A stretch of 30,730 nucleotides of DNA from Lachnospiraceae bacterium UBA6403 (GCA_002437435.1 DJPV01000010.1:1-30730); one strand, 5' to 3'; positions 1-9,850 are shown, counted from the first letter of the stretch. Translations and numbers: made by a program. The notes: generated by a model not told the origin, from the letters alone.

Positions 1-64
1 CATTTTCCACATTTTCACACGAAAAGCCTGTTATGTTAATTTATTTTTCGTCAATTTACTGACT

Positions 65-1318
65 TTATTTTTTGTGTTTTAATTCCTTTATAGCTCTGAA
101 AAGCTTGATCGGATTGCCGTATCGGAGCGTTGAGTTACGGAAGATCTTACCACCAAGGACACCCATGCCGATCACGGATGCATATAAGATGACTGCCGAT
201 ACCACGACCTCCCATGTTGCTACATTACCCATGGCAACTCGTGCAAACATCGCACTGTAGGAGCTGATTGGAAGGTAAGAACAGATCTTGATGACCAGTC
301 CGTCCACATTTGTCAGATTCATAAGTACTACAAAGTATACGATCATCACGATCATCTGTGCCGTACCGGCTGATTTGTTCAGGTCCTCGATCTTTGATAC
401 CAGCGCGCCAAGTGCGCCATACATAAACGCATAGAACAGGAAGCCGCCAAGACCGAATACTGCAAATGCGATCAGTACATCAGATGGGATATTTAATACA
501 GACCCCATAAAGCCACCCCAGTATTCCTTATTAAAGTTATATGAGAGCAGCAGGGCTGCCATGATCAGTCCGACCTGAAAGAATGTTGCAACTGTTCCGG
601 CAAATACCTTTCCAAACAAGATATCTCTGGAATCCGTAGTCGTTACCAGAATCTCAATAGACCGGTTGCTCTTTTCATTTGCCACACCTGTCGCAATGGA
701 CATACCATACATAACAATCAGCATAAAGATCACGATAACCAGAATATAGCAGTACCAGTAATTGCTTGTGCTGTCCTTGCCAAGTACAACTTCCTTTGCC
801 TGAATATCTGCTGAATCAAGACTCATAAGCTCCTCAAAGTCCAGATTGTGTGCTTCGCTGTACTGTTTCTTCACAAGCATCGACAGATAACTGTCAAATG
901 CACTGGTATAATCATCAAACATTCCTTTATTATAAATGTAATATTCATATTTCGATGTACCGTATATAACATATCCGACTTCAGCCTTCTCACTTTTTAC
1001 CAGTGATTCTACCTCTGCCGCATCTTTACAATTCTGAAATTCTACATCCGGAAAAAACTGTGCCAACAGCTCGTCATCCATAATTCCGGCAGCATCATAA
1101 TATGCATAAATTTCTGTGTTTTCTGCCTCATCTTCATTTGTCGAATCAGACGTTGTCTCTTTATCAGAAGAACTTCCGCCTGTAAACGAATCTTTAATTC
1201 TTGGTGCAAACATGATGCCCACACATAAAAGTGCCAGCAGAATAGTTGAGATCAGATAAGATTTACTGCCAAAATAATTACCAAGTTCAAACCTTAATAT
1301 TGTTCCAATCTTTTTCAT
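65..1318 (-). CDS. ABC-2 type exporter permease (NatB/YhaP-like)
   Basis: A 417-residue membrane protein that would form the channel of an ABC-2 family exporter. One membrane segment follows a short cytoplasmic start (about residues 20-40). A large acidic extracytoplasmic loop follows (about 45-185, rich in S, T, D, E near its start), and then at least five hydrophobic segments from about 190 to 395. This one-plus-five layout with a big first loop is typical of NatB/YhaP permeases. The start lies 5 bp beyond the stop of the upstream ATPase gene, so the two are surely co-transcribed. The substrate cannot be read from sequence; Na+ or an amphipathic compound is suggested only by family. No clear terminator is visible in positions 1-64. 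Confidence 0.85.
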   Translation of the reverse strand: MKKIGTILRFELGNYFGSKSYLISTILLALLCVGIMFAPRIKDSFTGGSSSDKETTSDSTNEDEAENTEIYAYYDAAGIMDDELLAQFFPDVEFQNCKDAAEVESLVKSEKAEVGYVIYGTSKYEYYIYNKGMFDDYTSAFDSYLSMLVKKQYSEAHNLDFEELMSLDSADIQAKEVVLGKDSTSNYWYCYILVIVIFMLIVMYGMSIATGVANEKSNRSIEILVTTTDSRDILFGKVFAGTVATFFQVGLIMAALLLSYNFNKEYWGGFMGSVLNIPSDVLIAFAVFGLGGFLFYAFMYGALGALVSKIEDLNKSAGTAQMIVMIVYFVVLMNLTNVDGLVIKICSYLPISSYSAMFARVAMGNVATWEVVVSAVILYASVIGMGVLGGKIFRNSTLRYGNPIKLFRAIKELKHKK

Positions 1319-1323
1319 ATATC

Positions 1324-2334
1324 CTAACCTCTCTTTCCAAACAGACTCTTTTTCTGCTTTGGTTCAAATTCAGAAAAAGAAGTTCCGATATGATTCTTTT
1401 CTTTTTTATCTTCCGGTGTTTCTTCATCTCCGACTGCCGATACAAATATATCATTCAGTGAAGGTTCATAGATACCATAACTCCGGATCCGGATTCCCAA
1501 CTCTTTGAAATGGGAAAGCAGCTGCCATTCATCCTGTTCCGGCAGAATCTGTATCACAACATGATGCTTATTATGACTGACCACCTGTACCTGATCTGTA
1601 AACTTATCACGAAGAATCTGTTCCAGTTCTTCCGATTCCATTCCGACAGCCGAAACCGCTTTATGGCCTTCTCCGTATTCTTCCTTGATCTTATCAAGGC
1701 TGCCCGACAGTGCCACTTCACCATGATTGATCACTACGATATCTTCACAGAATTCTTCCACATAGCTCATCTGGTGGCTGGAGAAGATAACGATCTTTCC
1801 ATCTGCGATCAGTTCGTTTATAACATCCTTTAAAATCTGTGAATTCACAGGATCCAGACCGGAAAACGGCTCATCTAAGATCACAATATCAGGATCAGCT
1901 ACTAATGTCGCCGCAAGCTGTACTTTCTGCTGATTACCCTTTGATAAAGTGTCCAGCTTCCGGTTCTCGTACTGGATAACATCCAGACGAGTCAGCCATT
2001 TTCTCATATTTTCTTCCGCCTGTTTCTTATTCAGTCCACGAAGCTTTGCAAGATATATTAATTGCTCACTGATCAGCCGTTTCGGATATAAGCCACGTTC
2101 CTCCGGCAGATAACCAACCTGTCCCGGACGGTAAACAAAAGGTTCCCCATCTAATAAGACCTGCCCTTCATCTGCATGGAATACATCCATGATGATCCGA
2201 ATCGTTGTTGTCTTTCCTGCACCATTTCTTCCCAGCAGTCCAAGTGCACTTCCACTCTCTACCGAGAAATTGATCCCATGCAGGATCTCTGTTCCATCAA
2301 AACTCTTTTTGATGCCCTGTAATTCTAATTTCAT
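1324..2334 (-). CDS. ABC transporter ATP-binding protein (NatA/YhaQ-like)
   Basis: A 336-residue ATPase subunit that powers the adjacent permease. It has a Walker A motif GRNGAGKTT (about residues 36-44), an ABC signature LSKGNQQK, a Walker B stretch IVILDEPFSGLDP and the switch histidine in SSHQM. A C-terminal extension of about 100 residues with LNDIFVSAVG near its end matches the DUF4162-type tail of NatA/YhaQ ATPases, followed by a Lys/Glu-rich end. The start ATG has an AGGAGAG ribosome site directly upstream. A candidate promoter is at 2389-2416, so the pair can be expressed separately from nadE. NatA is the closest named type, but the exported substrate is unknown. Confidence 0.88.
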   Translation of the reverse strand: MKLELQGIKKSFDGTEILHGINFSVESGSALGLLGRNGAGKTTTIRIIMDVFHADEGQVLLDGEPFVYRPGQVGYLPEERGLYPKRLISEQLIYLAKLRGLNKKQAEENMRKWLTRLDVIQYENRKLDTLSKGNQQKVQLAATLVADPDIVILDEPFSGLDPVNSQILKDVINELIADGKIVIFSSHQMSYVEEFCEDIVVINHGEVALSGSLDKIKEEYGEGHKAVSAVGMESEELEQILRDKFTDQVQVVSHNKHHVVIQILPEQDEWQLLSHFKELGIRIRSYGIYEPSLNDIFVSAVGDEETPEDKKEKNHIGTSFSEFEPKQKKSLFGKRG

Positions 2335-2388
2335 CTCTCTCTCCTTTTTTATGAATGTACGATCAGTTTCAGGTTACAATTTTCATCT

Positions 2389-2416
2389 ACTATATCACAG
2401 TTTATCTCTGAAACAA
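2389..2416 (-). promoter_or_regulatory. Candidate sigma-A promoter for the ABC exporter pair
   Basis: On the minus strand TTGTTT (2411-2416) and TATAGT (2389-2394) are separated by 16 bp, with TGA before the -10 giving an extended -10. It lies 55 bp upstream of the ATPase start. The -35 is weak, so this is a prediction from pattern only. Confidence 0.4.
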
Positions 2417-2472
2417 CCTTTAATTATCTTAATTATCGTTCATAACGGTTCATATTTACCCCTATTCTGGTT

Positions 2473-4452
2473 CTATTCGAAAGTAAGGAAATCCTCAAAT
2501 TCTATCTCGGACGGCAGTCTGAGATCACCCCTTGGGCTTACTGATACGGTACCTACTTTTACGCCATCCGGCATACAGTTACGTTTGAACTGCTGACGGA
2601 AGAATCTGGTATAAAACACCTTCTGCCATTTCTTTATTTCTTCATCTGTAAATGTATATGCTTCTGTTTTTCCGTCGTCTGAAGTTTCTACACTCTGTCT
2701 TACTGCTTCCTTACAAAGAGCATAAACCTCTTCCGGCTCCATGCCATAACGCAGCGTATAATATAAGAAGAAATCGTGCAGAATATAAGATCCGACAGTA
2801 TCTTCTGTCTTCTGTGCGATCGTTCCATCAGCATTTGGCGGAAGCAGCTCAGGACTTACCGGCGTATCGATGATGTCCTCGATTACATCCTTAATTCCCG
2901 GAAATCCATTCCTGTCCATATCATGTCCGACTTCATCTACCAGAGTCCTGACCAGAGTCTTTGGAATACTGGTATTTACTGCATACATGCTCATGTGATC
3001 CCCGTTATAGGTACACCAGCCAAGTGCCAGTTCTGACAGATCACCGGTTCCTACCACAAATCCGCCTTCTTTATTCGCTACATCCATCAGGATTTGTGTC
3101 CGCTCTCTCGCCTGACAGTTCTCATATGTAATATCATGTACTGCTTCATCCTGTCCGATATCGGCAAAATGCTGACGGACAGAATCTACGATACTGATCT
3201 CACGGATATCACATCCAAGCAGCTCCATAAGCGTTGTTGAATTGCTTTTCGTCCGTTTCGTAGTTCCAAATCCAGGCATCGTAATACCAGCTACCGTTTC
3301 CGGGGGAAGTCCGAGATTTTTCACTGCCTGTGCCGATACCAAAAGTGCCAGAGTAGAATCAAGTCCACCCGATACACCAACAACGACACAGGACGTATGT
3401 GTGGCTTCGATTCTTCTCTGTAAACCTGCAACCTGCATCGCAAAGATCGAGCGACATCGTTCCAGTCTGTTCTTTGATGGAACAAATGGTGTCATGGATA
3501 CCCTTGCACACACTTCTTTTTTCTCTGCAAATATTTTCTCGCAGGTTACCGTCATGTATTCTCCGGCGTCAAAATTCCGTTTGCATTCTGCAAATGATTT
3601 ATTTGCCAGACGGTCATGCCGGATCTTTGTCATATTAAAATCACGGATCAGGATACCCTCTTCAAACGGCTTGATCTCACCTAATAATTTTCCATTCTCA
3701 TACATCAGATCGTGTCCGGAAAATACCAGATCAGAGGTTGATTCATAGAAGCCGGCCGATGTATAGACATATCCACAGATACAGGAGGATGACATACTTC
3801 CTGTCAGTGTTCTTCTGTACTGTTCCTTTCCGATCACTTCATTGGATGCCGACAGATTGAGCAGAATCTCTGCCCCCTGAAGTGCCAGAAGTCTTCCCGG
3901 TGCGATCGGCGTCCAGAGGTCTTCGCAGATCTCCATGCCAAATGTAACATGCTCCTCCTGCTGATTAGGATCTGTCATCTCGATCAGAACGGAATTGCCA
4001 AATAAAGTTTCCGATCCATCTGCCAGTTCAACGGTCCGGTTCTCCACACGTCTTCCACTGAACCAACGCTTTTCATAAAACTCTCCATAATTTGGCAAAT
4101 AAATCTTCGGTGTCAGCGCAAGTATCGTTCCATTCCATAAAAAAGCGCCGCAGTTAAATAATTCGCCGTCTACTTCATATGGCACACCGACAACAAGTGC
4201 TGCTCCCTTTTTGCCATATTCCGCTGTCATTTCCGCCAGCTGTAACAATCCTTCTTCAGCCCTGTCGATCAGATGACGGTTCACGAACAGATCACCGCAG
4301 GTATATCCGGTCAGTGACAGTTCCGGTGTAACAATAACATCGACCTGTTCTGCATATGTTCTATAGACTGTTCCGATCTCCTCACAATTCTTTGTAACAT
4401 TGCCAAGGTGAACCCTGGGCGATATTGATGCGATCCTTACTAAATGTTTCAT
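2473..4452 (-). CDS. nadE: Glutamine-dependent NAD+ synthetase
   Basis: Makes NAD+ from nicotinic acid adenine dinucleotide, ATP and glutamine in the cytoplasm, the last step of NAD synthesis. The 659-residue length fits the two-domain glutamine-using type. The N-terminal half is a nitrilase-fold amidase with its Glu in TPELSLTG, Lys in LTPKIYLPNYGEFYE and nucleophile Cys in GMEICEDLW. The C-terminal half is the synthetase with the P-loop GVSGGLDSTLAL and the downstream SELALGWCTYNGDHM stretch. The start has AGGAG seven bases upstream. It lies 72 bp after hydF on the same strand and may share its transcript. Confidence 0.96.
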   Translation of the reverse strand: MKHLVRIASISPRVHLGNVTKNCEEIGTVYRTYAEQVDVIVTPELSLTGYTCGDLFVNRHLIDRAEEGLLQLAEMTAEYGKKGAALVVGVPYEVDGELFNCGAFLWNGTILALTPKIYLPNYGEFYEKRWFSGRRVENRTVELADGSETLFGNSVLIEMTDPNQQEEHVTFGMEICEDLWTPIAPGRLLALQGAEILLNLSASNEVIGKEQYRRTLTGSMSSSCICGYVYTSAGFYESTSDLVFSGHDLMYENGKLLGEIKPFEEGILIRDFNMTKIRHDRLANKSFAECKRNFDAGEYMTVTCEKIFAEKKEVCARVSMTPFVPSKNRLERCRSIFAMQVAGLQRRIEATHTSCVVVGVSGGLDSTLALLVSAQAVKNLGLPPETVAGITMPGFGTTKRTKSNSTTLMELLGCDIREISIVDSVRQHFADIGQDEAVHDITYENCQARERTQILMDVANKEGGFVVGTGDLSELALGWCTYNGDHMSMYAVNTSIPKTLVRTLVDEVGHDMDRNGFPGIKDVIEDIIDTPVSPELLPPNADGTIAQKTEDTVGSYILHDFFLYYTLRYGMEPEEVYALCKEAVRQSVETSDDGKTEAYTFTDEEIKKWQKVFYTRFFRQQFKRNCMPDGVKVGTVSVSPRGDLRLPSEIEFEDFLTFE

Positions 4453-4524
4453 GACTTTTCTCCTGTATCTTTATCGTCTTAATATTTTATTTAACTTATC
4501 CGTTTTCATCTTCTGATTTTTCTG

Positions 4525-5730
4525 TTATTCAGATCGAGGCACAACAACTTTATCAAGTATCCCGGTCAGATAAGCAATCGTTACTCCATAGTTTGTCATC
4601 GGTATCTGCTGATTCCTTGCATGATCGATCCTCGACATAATGTATTTGCGGTTAAACATGCAGCCCCCGCACTGTATGACAAGATCATATTCATTCAGAT
4701 CTTCCGGGAAATCCGTTCCACTGACTATATCGATCTTCATGGTGTCTCCATACCGCTTCCGAAGCATCTCAGGAATCTTCTCCCGTCCGATATCTTCTTT
4801 TAATGGTGCATGTGTACAGCACTCTGCGATCAGTACATGGGAATCCCCGGTCAGCTTTCCTATCGCATCTGCGCCCTCTATATAATATTCAATGTCTCCT
4901 TTATATGCCGCAAACAACACAGAAAAGGATGTCAGCATAGAGCTTTCAGGCTTATGCTCATAGACATAAGCAAATACCTGTGAATCCGTTATGATAAGCT
5001 TCGGATCTTCTGTCAGATGGGATAAGGCTTCCTCATACTGATCTGTCGTTACGCTCATTACAAGACATTTTTTGTCTAACAATTCTCTGAGTGTCTGCAC
5101 CTGTGGCAGAATCAGTCTGCCCTTCGGTGCCTGAATATCCTGAGGCATAACAAGCATGACCAGATCTCCCTTTGTTACCATATCTCCAAGGATCGAAGAA
5201 GCGCCATACTGCTCCGGCAGGTTCCGTACAAGCTCTTTTCTCACCTGATCCATGCCGGCTCCTGTCGCAGCACTTATAACAACCGCATGCTGTCCTGTCT
5301 GCTGATACAGCGTTTCATTTATCTTCTCTATATCATTCCGGATATCTGCCTTACCGATCACCCATATGACAGGGGTCTTCTTTTCCTTAAAATGTTCATA
5401 CCAGTGAAGTTCTTCGTCTATATCAGTATCTGCAAGCAGAATGATCGCTATATCTGTTTTTTCTGCTGCAAGCCTTGTCTTTTCCAGACGCTCTTCACCA
5501 AGCTCTGTCTCATCATCAAAGCCCGCTGTATCGATCAGGGTACAAGGGCCAAGCGGATAGACCTCCATCGCTTTGTACACAGGATCAGTCGTCGTTCCTG
5601 CGACGTCCGCTACGATCGATATATTCTGCCCGGAAAATCGGTTGATGAAAGAAGATTTTCCACTGTTTGTTTTTCCAAATACTCCGATATGAAGCCGATT
5701 TCCTGATGGTGTCTCGTTCAAGCCTGCCAT
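4525..5730 (-). CDS. hydF: [FeFe]-hydrogenase maturation GTPase HydF
   Basis: Scaffold and carrier that receives the 2Fe precursor made by HydE and HydG and delivers it to apo-hydrogenase. The 401-residue protein has an N-terminal Ras-like GTPase domain: P-loop GVFGKTNSGKSS (about residues 17-28), Thr-rich G2 (GTTTDP), G3 DTAGF and a G4-like GKAD instead of NKxD. A middle dimerisation domain follows. The C-terminal cluster-binding domain carries a CTH triad and a CGGC motif about 50 residues later, the expected CxH and xCxxC ligands. An AAGGAGG ribosome site overlaps the hydG stop codon 12 bp upstream, so hydG and hydF are translationally close and co-transcribed. No ligand residue is missing. 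Confidence 0.96.
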   Translation of the reverse strand: MAGLNETPSGNRLHIGVFGKTNSGKSSFINRFSGQNISIVADVAGTTTDPVYKAMEVYPLGPCTLIDTAGFDDETELGEERLEKTRLAAEKTDIAIILLADTDIDEELHWYEHFKEKKTPVIWVIGKADIRNDIEKINETLYQQTGQHAVVISAATGAGMDQVRKELVRNLPEQYGASSILGDMVTKGDLVMLVMPQDIQAPKGRLILPQVQTLRELLDKKCLVMSVTTDQYEEALSHLTEDPKLIITDSQVFAYVYEHKPESSMLTSFSVLFAAYKGDIEYYIEGADAIGKLTGDSHVLIAECCTHAPLKEDIGREKIPEMLRKRYGDTMKIDIVSGTDFPEDLNEYDLVIQCGGCMFNRKYIMSRIDHARNQQIPMTNYGVTIAYLTGILDKVVVPRSE

Positions 5731-5742
5731 GTTCTGTCCTCC

Positions 5743-7164
5743 TTAAAAACGGAAGTCTCTCTGTCCTTCTGTGATATCATGTATATGATCTGCCGTGATC
5801 CGCCTTACCTTCTCATTTGGGATCCGGGCAAGTTCACGTTCGATCAGTTCGAGACCGATCTGCTTCGTCTCAGGGCTTGCATAATCTTCCAGATATTCCT
5901 TAAGCGTCATAAGTGCATTTGGGTGGCAGCAGTTTAAGATCTGCATATTCTTACAAAGTGCCATAAAACGATCTCCGGTTCTTCCTGCTCTGTAACATGC
6001 TGTGCAGAAGCTTGGTATATAATCCATCTTCATCAGCCAGTTCACAACCTGATCCAGCGTTCTTGTATCACTGACATCAAACTGTGCTGATGTAATATCT
6101 TCTGATGTCTCCGGGATATCATATCCACCTACACTGGTTCTGGAACCTCCACTGATCTGTGAAACTCCAAGTGGCAGCACTTTCTCACGAACTGCCTGAC
6201 TCTCCCTGGTAGATATGATCATTCCCGTGTATGGTACTGCGATTCGGATCAATGCGCAGATCTTTGCAAATATATCATCACTGATTCCGTTATCAAATAC
6301 ATCCGGGTCAATATCATCTGCACGTTTGATTCTTGGAACACTGATCGTATGTGGACCTACCCCATGAACAGCTTCCAGATGCTCTGCATGCATCAGTAAA
6401 CCTGCAAATTCATAACGGTACATTTCCAGCCCGAACAATACACCAAGTCCTACATCGTCGATACCGCCTTCCATGGCACGATCCATGGCTTCCGTGTGAT
6501 AATCATAATCATGCTTCGGACCTGTCGGATGTAACTTCAGATAGCTTTCCTTATGATAGGTCTCCTGAAACAGGATATAAGTTCCGATTCCGGCATCCTT
6601 TAATTTCGTATAATTCTCAACTGTCGTTGCTGCTATATTGACATTGACACGGCGGATCGCTCCATTCTTGTGTTTGATACTGTAGATCGTATTGATACAT
6701 TCCAGAATATATTCGATCGGATTGTTTAACGGATCTTCACCGGCTTCGATCGCCAGACGCTTGTGTCCCATATCCTGAAGTGCCGTAACTTCTCTTACGA
6801 TATCTTCCTGTGTCAGTTTCTTTCTTGCGATATGTTTATTCTTGCTGTGGTATGGACAATATACACATCCATTTATACAATAGTTTGACAGATAAAGCGG
6901 CGCAAATAATACAATACGGTTACCATAATAATCTTCCTTGATCTCCTTTGCCAGATCATACATCTCCTGAATCTTATCCGGCATCTCACATGCCAGAAGC
7001 ACTGATGCTTCTCTGTGCGTCAAGCCTTTTTTTAATCTGGCTTTTGCAAGGATCTCATCAATTACCTGCACATTTTCCTTATTTTCGTCGGCATATGCCA
7101 ATGTTTCTCTGATCTCTTCATCTGAAATAAATTCTTCTGCTTTCAATGACTTTACATCATACAC
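5743..7164 (-). CDS. hydG: [FeFe]-hydrogenase maturation radical SAM enzyme HydG
   Basis: Cleaves tyrosine to p-cresol, CO and CN- and builds an Fe(CO)2CN synthon for the H-cluster. The N-terminal CxxxCxxC radical SAM motif is in NYCINGCVYCPYH. The C-terminal CX2CX22C motif for the auxiliary cluster is present, starting in FCTACYRAGRTGDRF, which separates HydG from ThiH. The open frame runs back to a TTG at 7212, but that codon has no spaced ribosome site. A GTG at 7164 gives MYDVKSLKAEEFISDEEI, the usual clostridial HydG start, with AGAGG nine bases upstream and a 473-residue product. First gene of the hydG-hydF unit, behind a strong-looking promoter. Confidence 0.95.
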   Translation of the reverse strand: MYDVKSLKAEEFISDEEIRETLAYADENKENVQVIDEILAKARLKKGLTHREASVLLACEMPDKIQEMYDLAKEIKEDYYGNRIVLFAPLYLSNYCINGCVYCPYHSKNKHIARKKLTQEDIVREVTALQDMGHKRLAIEAGEDPLNNPIEYILECINTIYSIKHKNGAIRRVNVNIAATTVENYTKLKDAGIGTYILFQETYHKESYLKLHPTGPKHDYDYHTEAMDRAMEGGIDDVGLGVLFGLEMYRYEFAGLLMHAEHLEAVHGVGPHTISVPRIKRADDIDPDVFDNGISDDIFAKICALIRIAVPYTGMIISTRESQAVREKVLPLGVSQISGGSRTSVGGYDIPETSEDITSAQFDVSDTRTLDQVVNWLMKMDYIPSFCTACYRAGRTGDRFMALCKNMQILNCCHPNALMTLKEYLEDYASPETKQIGLELIERELARIPNEKVRRITADHIHDITEGQRDFRF

Positions 7165-7295
7165 TTGTATCTGCCTCTTTTCTTCTGCTATATAATTCTT
7201 CTTACTATACAATCACCCGGTCTGCTTCATACATTCTGCAAAATCAAGCTGCCTGTAAGCAAACCATTATTATGTTTTAAACCATACTTAATAAC

Positions 7296-7324
7296 AGTAT
7301 AGTTGAACGCTCCGAAAATATCAA
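7296..7324 (-). promoter_or_regulatory. Promoter of the hydG-hydF operon
   Basis: Minus-strand TTGATA (7319-7324) and TATACT (7296-7301) with an exact 17-bp spacer, a near-consensus sigma-A promoter. Transcription would begin near 7289, leaving a leader of about 125 nt before the GTG start at 7164. That favours the later hydG start. Confidence 0.65.
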
Positions 7325-7355
7325 CTGCCATAAAAATGCAGTTGCATAAATAATA

Positions 7356-7404
7356 AAAATGCAGAGTATCGCTATTCTTTTACAATAACCATAACCTGCA
7401 TTTT
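7356..7404 (-). terminator. Probable terminator of the ZIP transporter gene
   Basis: Perfect 9-bp inverted repeat AAAATGCAG (7356-7364) and CTGCATTTT (7396-7404) with a partly pairing interior. On the minus strand it follows the transporter stop codon by about 20 bp and runs into a T-rich tract (ATTTTTATTATTT). A second small hairpin (AACTGC/GCAGTT, 7323-7343) lies just beyond and overlaps the hydG promoter -35. Confidence 0.55.
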
Positions 7405-7422
7405 CAAGTTCTGCCTGTTCTC

Positions 7423-8205
7423 TTATCCAAGTGCTACATCAAGAACCATCATCAATGAAAATCCTACTGCAAACATGATCGTACCAAGATTCGTATGCTC
7501 ACCCTCTGCCATCTCAGGAATCAGCTCCTCCACTACAACATAGAGCATAGCTCCTGCCGCAAATCCAAGAAAATACGGAAGGATTGGAACCATGATTGAA
7601 GAAAGCGCAATCGTAAGTAAGGCTGCAATCGGTTCTACAATACCGGAAAAGAATCCATAGCCAAAAGCTTTCAACTTGCTGCACCCTTCCGAACAAAGCG
7701 GCATCGACACGATTGCTCCCTCCGGGAGATTCTGGATCGCAATACCGATAGATAATGCAAGCGCCGCCGTCAATGTAATATTCGTACTGCCACTGACCCA
7801 TCCGGCGTAGACTACTCCGACCGCCATACCCTCCGGAATATTATGTATGATGATCGCAAATACCATCATCGTTGTACGTTTGAAATTACTCTTGACACCT
7901 TCCGCTTCCTCACTGTCAATATGCAGATGCGGCATCAGGGTATCAATCAGCAATAAAAATACGATTCCAAGCCAGAAACCAATGGTCGCCGGAAGAAATG
8001 CCAGCTTTCCCATCGATTCCGACTGTTCCATTGCAGGGATCAGCAGACTCCAGATAGAAGCTGCCACCATAACACCTGCCGCAAATCCGGACAATGCTTT
8101 CTGCAATAACAAATTCATCTGCTTCTTCATAAAAAATACACAGGCTGCTCCAACTGTTGTTCCTAGCAACGGAAGCCCCAGACCAACTACCAATTTTGAT
8201 ATCAT
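7423..8205 (-). CDS. ZIP-family divalent metal transporter
   Basis: An inner-membrane importer of zinc or related divalent metals, by family. It is about 260 residues with eight hydrophobic segments. It carries the two metal-binding helices of the ZIP family: HNIPEGMAVGV in the fourth segment and NLPEGAIVSMP in the fifth. The loop before the fourth segment has a short HLHID metal-type stretch. The frame opens at 8241, but that ATG lacks a ribosome site. The ATG at 8205 has GGAG eleven bases upstream and starts just before the first membrane helix, so I prefer it, with only moderate confidence. A TATAAT at 8268-8273 could be its -10, with a poor -35. It looks like a single-gene unit flanked by hairpin terminators. 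Confidence 0.88.
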   Translation of the reverse strand: MISKLVVGLGLPLLGTTVGAACVFFMKKQMNLLLQKALSGFAAGVMVAASIWSLLIPAMEQSESMGKLAFLPATIGFWLGIVFLLLIDTLMPHLHIDSEEAEGVKSNFKRTTMMVFAIIIHNIPEGMAVGVVYAGWVSGSTNITLTAALALSIGIAIQNLPEGAIVSMPLCSEGCSKLKAFGYGFFSGIVEPIAALLTIALSSIMVPILPYFLGFAAGAMLYVVVEELIPEMAEGEHTNLGTIMFAVGFSLMMVLDVALG

Positions 8206-8377
8206 ATCTGTATTCACTCCATTTATTACTTTATCTATCATATGAATAATTTGTTCTTTGTTTCATCATTATAACGAATTATTGCTGCTAATGCCATGAT
8301 CTGTTTGTTTTTTAACTATGTTTTTCTATCATTTTCATTCTGCCTGATGCAAACCGGTCTGTAAATTTATATTACAA

Positions 8378-8425
8378 AACCGACCGTCACTGCAGGATTT
8401 AAAATCTTGCTTCTGACGGTCGGTT
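8378..8425 (-). terminator. Terminator of the SNF symporter gene
   Basis: A 12-bp perfect stem AACCGACCGTCA (8378-8389) with TGACGGTCGGTT (8414-8425), and an inner stem GCAGGATTT/AAATCTTGC with one G-T pair. It starts 27 bp after the symporter stop and on the minus strand ends in TTTTGTAATATAAATTT, a moderate U-tract. Confidence 0.8.
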
Positions 8426-8452
8426 CATTTTATATAATACTCTTTATGTTTT

Positions 8453-9850
8453 TTAGATAAATGGCAATAAGCCAACTGACTTTAAGAACAGAATAAACAA
8501 CAGGATCGGTGTTATGAATTTAACCATAACCAGATACATACCTTTTCTGCTGAATTTTTCTCCATTCCTTTGCACTTCTTCGATAATTGTCTGTGACTTT
8601 GATATCCATCCGATCAGGATACAGGTTCCAATTGCAACGATTGGCATCAAAATGTTATTACTGATATAATCCATAATATCAAGAATCTGTGCTACAGAAC
8701 CATTTGGGAGCTTCACTTCAAAATAAAGCTTGTTGTATCCCAGACATACAATTGATCCAACAATGATTGCAACAATTAACTCAATAACGCAGGACTTTCC
8801 TCTGCTTATATGGAATTCATCCATGATACTTGCCACGACCGCTTCCATAATGGATACCGCACTGGTAAGTGCTGCAAATAATACCATCGCAAAGAACAGA
8901 CATCCGATCACATTTCCTACCTTACCCATCTGGGCAAATACTTTTGGAAGTGATACAAACATCAGACTTGGTCCCTGCGCCATTCCCTCTGTTCCCGAGA
9001 ATACATACACAGCCGGAATGATCATAACACCCGCAAGGAATGCTACAACCGTATCAAATATCTCAATCTGTCCAACAGATTTATTCAGATCCGCATCATC
9101 TTTTACATAAGAACCATAAGCTATCATAATACCCATAGCGACCGATAAACTGAAGAACAGCTGTCCCATCGCATCCAATAATACCGTAAAGAAGCTTTTC
9201 ACGGTAAGTCCATCCAGATTCGGAATCAGATATACTTTTAAACCTTCTAAGCCGGTTCTGACTGTCCCATCATCGCCGGTCTTTTTGATCGTGATAGAGA
9301 AGATTGCAATTCCTATAACCAAAAGGATCAGTAATGGCATTATAATCTTGGAAAAAGATTCAATTCCCTTATTAACTCCACGAAATACGATAAATGCTGT
9401 AACTACCAGAAATATCAACATCAAAATGATTGGTTCGACATCTGATGTAATAAAACCTGTAAAATAACCATCCTGTGCTGCTTCTGCACCCTTACCGGTT
9501 AAGAATGCAAGGAAGTATTTGACAACCCAGCCACCGATCGTTATGTAGTATGGAAAAATGATAATCGGAACCAAGCTTGCTATGATTCCAAGAAATCCCC
9601 ATTTCTTATTCAGCTTCTTATAAGCTGTAAGCGGGCTCTGCTTAGTCTTTCTTCCAATAGCAACCTCTGTTACCAGCAATGTATATCCAAATGTCAATGC
9701 CAATATCAGATATACAACCAGAAACAGACCTCCCCCATCTTTTGCTGCAAGATATGGGAAACGCCAGATATTTCCAAGTCCTACTGCGCTTCCCGCGGCT
9801 GCAAGAACGAATCCAAGCGAGCCGGAAAAAGTATTACGTTTCTTTTCCAT
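8453..9850 (-). CDS. Sodium:neurotransmitter symporter family (SNF) transporter
   Basis: A LeuT-fold secondary transporter that uses the Na+ gradient to take up amino acids or related amines. The 465-residue protein has 11-12 hydrophobic segments. The first unwound helix motif is very clear: GSAVGLGNIWRFPYL followed by the GGGLFLVVY stretch (residues about 20-50). The sixth segment has the SLSVAMGIMIAYGSY region that lines the binding site. Length is shorter than eukaryotic relatives and close to bacterial tryptophan or leucine types. Substrate cannot be assigned. The ATG has GGGG nine to ten bases upstream, directly after a 7-bp hairpin. The leader from 9851 to 9951 is unusually structured and is described separately. 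Confidence 0.92.
   Translation of the reverse strand: MEKKRNTFSGSLGFVLAAAGSAVGLGNIWRFPYLAAKDGGGLFLVVYLILALTFGYTLLVTEVAIGRKTKQSPLTAYKKLNKKWGFLGIIASLVPIIIFPYYITIGGWVVKYFLAFLTGKGAEAAQDGYFTGFITSDVEPIILMLIFLVVTAFIVFRGVNKGIESFSKIIMPLLILLVIGIAIFSITIKKTGDDGTVRTGLEGLKVYLIPNLDGLTVKSFFTVLLDAMGQLFFSLSVAMGIMIAYGSYVKDDADLNKSVGQIEIFDTVVAFLAGVMIIPAVYVFSGTEGMAQGPSLMFVSLPKVFAQMGKVGNVIGCLFFAMVLFAALTSAVSIMEAVVASIMDEFHISRGKSCVIELIVAIIVGSIVCLGYNKLYFEVKLPNGSVAQILDIMDYISNNILMPIVAIGTCILIGWISKSQTIIEEVQRNGEKFSRKGMYLVMVKFITPILLFILFLKSVGLLPFI

Noticed and set aside
1..3. Minus-strand ATG at the very left edge as the start of another gene
   Set aside because: No ribosome site at good spacing and the coding part would be outside the window.
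3242..3748. Plus-strand open frame of 168 codons inside nadE
   Set aside because: Shadow of a strongly conserved gene on the other strand; low-complexity protein with no motifs.
5743..7212. HydG as the thiamine enzyme ThiH
   Set aside because: The C-terminal CX2CX22C motif and the adjacent hydF identify HydG; thiC elsewhere in the window is not linked to it.
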